From NCBI RefSeq assembly GCF_019797845.1, contig NZ_CP081864.1, positions 2,914,001-2,978,000 of the forward strand: a stretch of 64,000 bases of DNA, read 5' to 3'. Numbering within the stretch: position 1 is the stretch's first letter; each line of letters begins with the position of its first letter. The translations under genes and the position numbers were made by a program. Of the stretch, positions 62,513 to 64,000 are shown piece by piece. The stretch comes from Symbiopectobacterium purcellii. Its GTDB lineage: Bacteria; Pseudomonadota; Gammaproteobacteria; Enterobacterales; Enterobacteriaceae. Below the pieces are notes generated by a model. That model was not told where the DNA came from and made no database searches. It worked only from the letters and a program-made list of their open reading frames with translations.

Positions 62513-63007
62513 TCAGGCATTGATGATTTGCGCAATCTCTACGGCACTTAAATGATACTGACGTGGACAGGACACCCACACCGCCAGCATGCGGTTATAT
62601 TTTTCCCACATTTTGGTCTGTGCGTTGAAACCGTGAGTACCGGAATCGAAATGCGGATAGCGACCTTCCACATGCACCATAAAACGCACAAAGCCGAGGT
62701 AGCGCGCTTCGGTCGCGGCATCAAAGCCCAAAAAGGTCAGACGACGCTGATCCAGATCCTTGCGGTCTTTCAGGTTATCCCAGGAAACCTGCAAGGCGTG
62801 GTGCATTTCCATGATATTGATGATGGTGCGGCACACGTCTTCACTGAGTTCGCCAAATTCCCGATCCAACTCACGCATTTGTAGCCCATAGCCACGCTCG
62901 ACGATGGTTTGCAGCCGACGATAGCGTTCTGCATTGTCCGGATCCATCATCGTCATCATTTTGTATTGATTCGAAAGGATCAATCTCTGAGCATTGGTCA
63001 TTTCCAT
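62513..63007 (-). CDS. yfbU: YfbU family protein
   Basis: This 164-residue conserved protein of unknown function is nearly full-length identical in layout to E. coli Yfb[55 protein letters not shown], then [31 protein letters not shown] and [18 protein letters not shown]. It is soluble and helical. The operon continues into yfbT. Confidence 0.95.
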   Translation of the reverse strand: MEMTNAQRLILSNQYKMMTMMDPDNAERYRRLQTIVERGYGLQMRELDREFGELSEDVCRTIINIMEMHHALQVSWDNLKDRKDLDQRRLTFLGFDAATEARYLGFVRFMVHVEGRYPHFDSGTHGFNAQTKMWEKYNRMLAVWVSCPRQYHLSAVEIAQIINA

Positions 63008-63163
63008 CGTGCTCTCCTGAACCTCTATAGTACCGGCCTGACGCCGCTGACTCGTTTAACCTGATATAAGAATCGCATACCCCCAAGTGGGAAGATAGCG
63101 CTAGCCTCCGGTTTTTTGATTTAAAACAGAGGGGAAGGACAAAATCATGCTATCTACATTCTC

Positions 63164-63286
63164 TACCCTAAATAATTCGAGTTGCAGGAAGGCGGCAAGT
63201 GAGTGCATCCCGATGAGCTTACTACGGTAAGTGATTCGGGTGCACGAGCACAGCCAACGTACCTGCAGCTTGAAGTATGACGGGTA
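63164..63286. repeat. Palindromic intergenic repeat, short form
   Basis: This 123-base element lies in the same orientation as the one at 61630-61824, with ends TACCCTAAATAATTCGAGTTGCAGG and GCAGCTTGAAGTATGACGGGTA and the shared core CCCGATGAGCTTAC...GTAAGTGATTCGGGTG. It lacks the roughly 70-base insert with two palindromes found in the long form. Confidence 0.82.
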
Positions 63287-63302
63287 AAAAGGGTGAAAAC
63301 GG

Positions 63303-63758
63303 TCACAGATCGTCTAAGAAAGTTTTGTCCAGCTGTTTAAAAGCACGTTTCAGCACGTCGGCCAGCATCTGATATGTGGGTTTACCTTCAATCGGTGCCA
63401 ACGCCTGCCCTGCCTCTTGCAGTTTAAGGCGGAGATCGTGGAACCATTCGGAAAGCGTTGGCGGTAACGGCGATACCGAACGGCGACCTAACCACCACAG
63501 TCCCTGTAACGGCAGGCTACAGGCAAACAGTGCGGTCGCCACCGCTGGCCCCAGTTGGCCGCCCAGCGCAATCTGCCAGGTTAAGGTGAACACAGCCAGC
63601 GGTGGCATAAAACGAATGCCAAACTAGGTAGCACGTACTACGCGGTTTTCAGGAAAAACAGGCGCCAGACGTTTATCCAGCGGCCAGGTTTTCATATAAT
63701 GCTGCCCGTAATGGAGTAAACGCCATCCCCCGCGTTTGTCAGTTGGTTGAGATTTCAT
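63303..63758 (-). pseudogene. yfbV: YfbV (UPF0208 membrane protein), amber codon at position 45
   Basis: From ATG 63758 the frame reads [25 protein letters not shown], then TAG at 63624-63626. It resumes in the same frame as [38 protein letters not shown] to the natural end [16 protein letters not shown]. Total length including the stop position is 151 codons, the length of E. coli YfbV, which has an arginine codon here. Reinitiation at the ATG for MPPLAVF is possible but would lose the conserved N-terminus. The homologue is an inner-membrane protein with two spans and unclear function. Confidence 0.88.
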
Positions 63759-64000
63759 GGCGACTCCTTTGTTACCGTTTCAGTTATTACCATTTTCAAT
63801 TGCATCATCAAAATAACAGATAAAAAATAAAATCCTAAAACAAGCCAGCAACTCTATTTGATAAACTTAAAATATATTTTGTGTTTGCCTGACGCTATCG
63901 GTATCCTACCTCGGCGTAGGTCGCAATCTATACTAAAGTAGTCATGTCACTAAACCAACGTGGTCATGCTGCATGCCAGAATAACGATCCTTTCACCGTC
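63759..64000. promoter_or_regulatory. Region upstream of yfbV
   Basis: This is non-coding AT-rich sequence. In E. coli ackA starts divergently here, so this probably holds its promoter. A small hairpin CCTAC/GTAGG lies at 63905-63920. No gene start is seen before the window ends. Confidence 0.4.

Overview
The window reads as an enterobacterial chromosome, most like Pectobacteriaceae and relatives (inference). The right half has the classic order lrhA-nuoABCEFGHIJKLMN beside alaA-yfbR-yfbS-yfbT-yfbU-yfbV, with nuoC and nuoD fused. The left half carries a formate dehydrogenase-O operon, a haem locus and a hydrogenase-2/hyp cluster. No rRNA, tRNA or CRISPR array was seen.

Layout. 1-5.7 kb: fdoGHI on the minus strand, with fdoG cut by an IS903-type element. 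5.7-7.5 kb: an intergenic region with a perfect Fur palindrome, a glutamine amidotransferase-like gene and ylaC. 7.7-13.6 kb: anaerobic haem breakdown genes chuW-chuX-chuY, divergent from a TonB-dependent haem receptor and a frameshifted periplasmic haem-binding gene; the ABC permease and ATPase genes are absent. 13.8-15.7 kb: an invasin/intimin-like gene with a large internal deletion. 16-28.5 kb: a 12-gene cluster hybOABCDE-hypABCDEF on the minus strand behind a perfect FNR site. 29.4-32.7 kb: ybiT, a ParB-like secreted protein gene with a frameshifted signal peptide, and a GNAT acetyltransferase. 32.7-37.8 kb: an undescribed 32-residue ORF with its own promoter and terminator, then treB, a broken second treB copy, and treC. 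37.8-39.9 kb: an orphan tssK and elaB. 40-55.3 kb: the complete 13-gene nuo operon. 55.9-63.8 kb: lrhA, alaA, yfbR, yfbS, yfbT, yfbU and an amber-interrupted yfbV, with two related palindromic repeat elements.

How the genes work together. fdo and nuo feed formate and NADH electrons to quinone. hyb would do the same for H2, and hyp builds its NiFe centre. chuWXY extracts iron from haem without oxygen.

The striking theme is breakage. About ten genes are disrupted by different kinds of lesion: IS insertion, nonsense codons, homopolymer and single-base frameshifts, internal deletions, and a 12-copy pentanucleotide expansion. The hydrogenase cluster alone has four lesions (hybO, hybB, hybC, hypD). 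The most notable is (GCGAT)12 inside hypD, where the ancestral state is two copies: 12 is out of frame, while 11 or 14 would restore the frame. This looks either like a phase-variable switch on hydrogenase maturation or like ongoing decay by slippage. Single-base frameshifts in G-runs could also be sequencing errors; the IS insertion, deletions and pentamer expansion are less easily explained that way.
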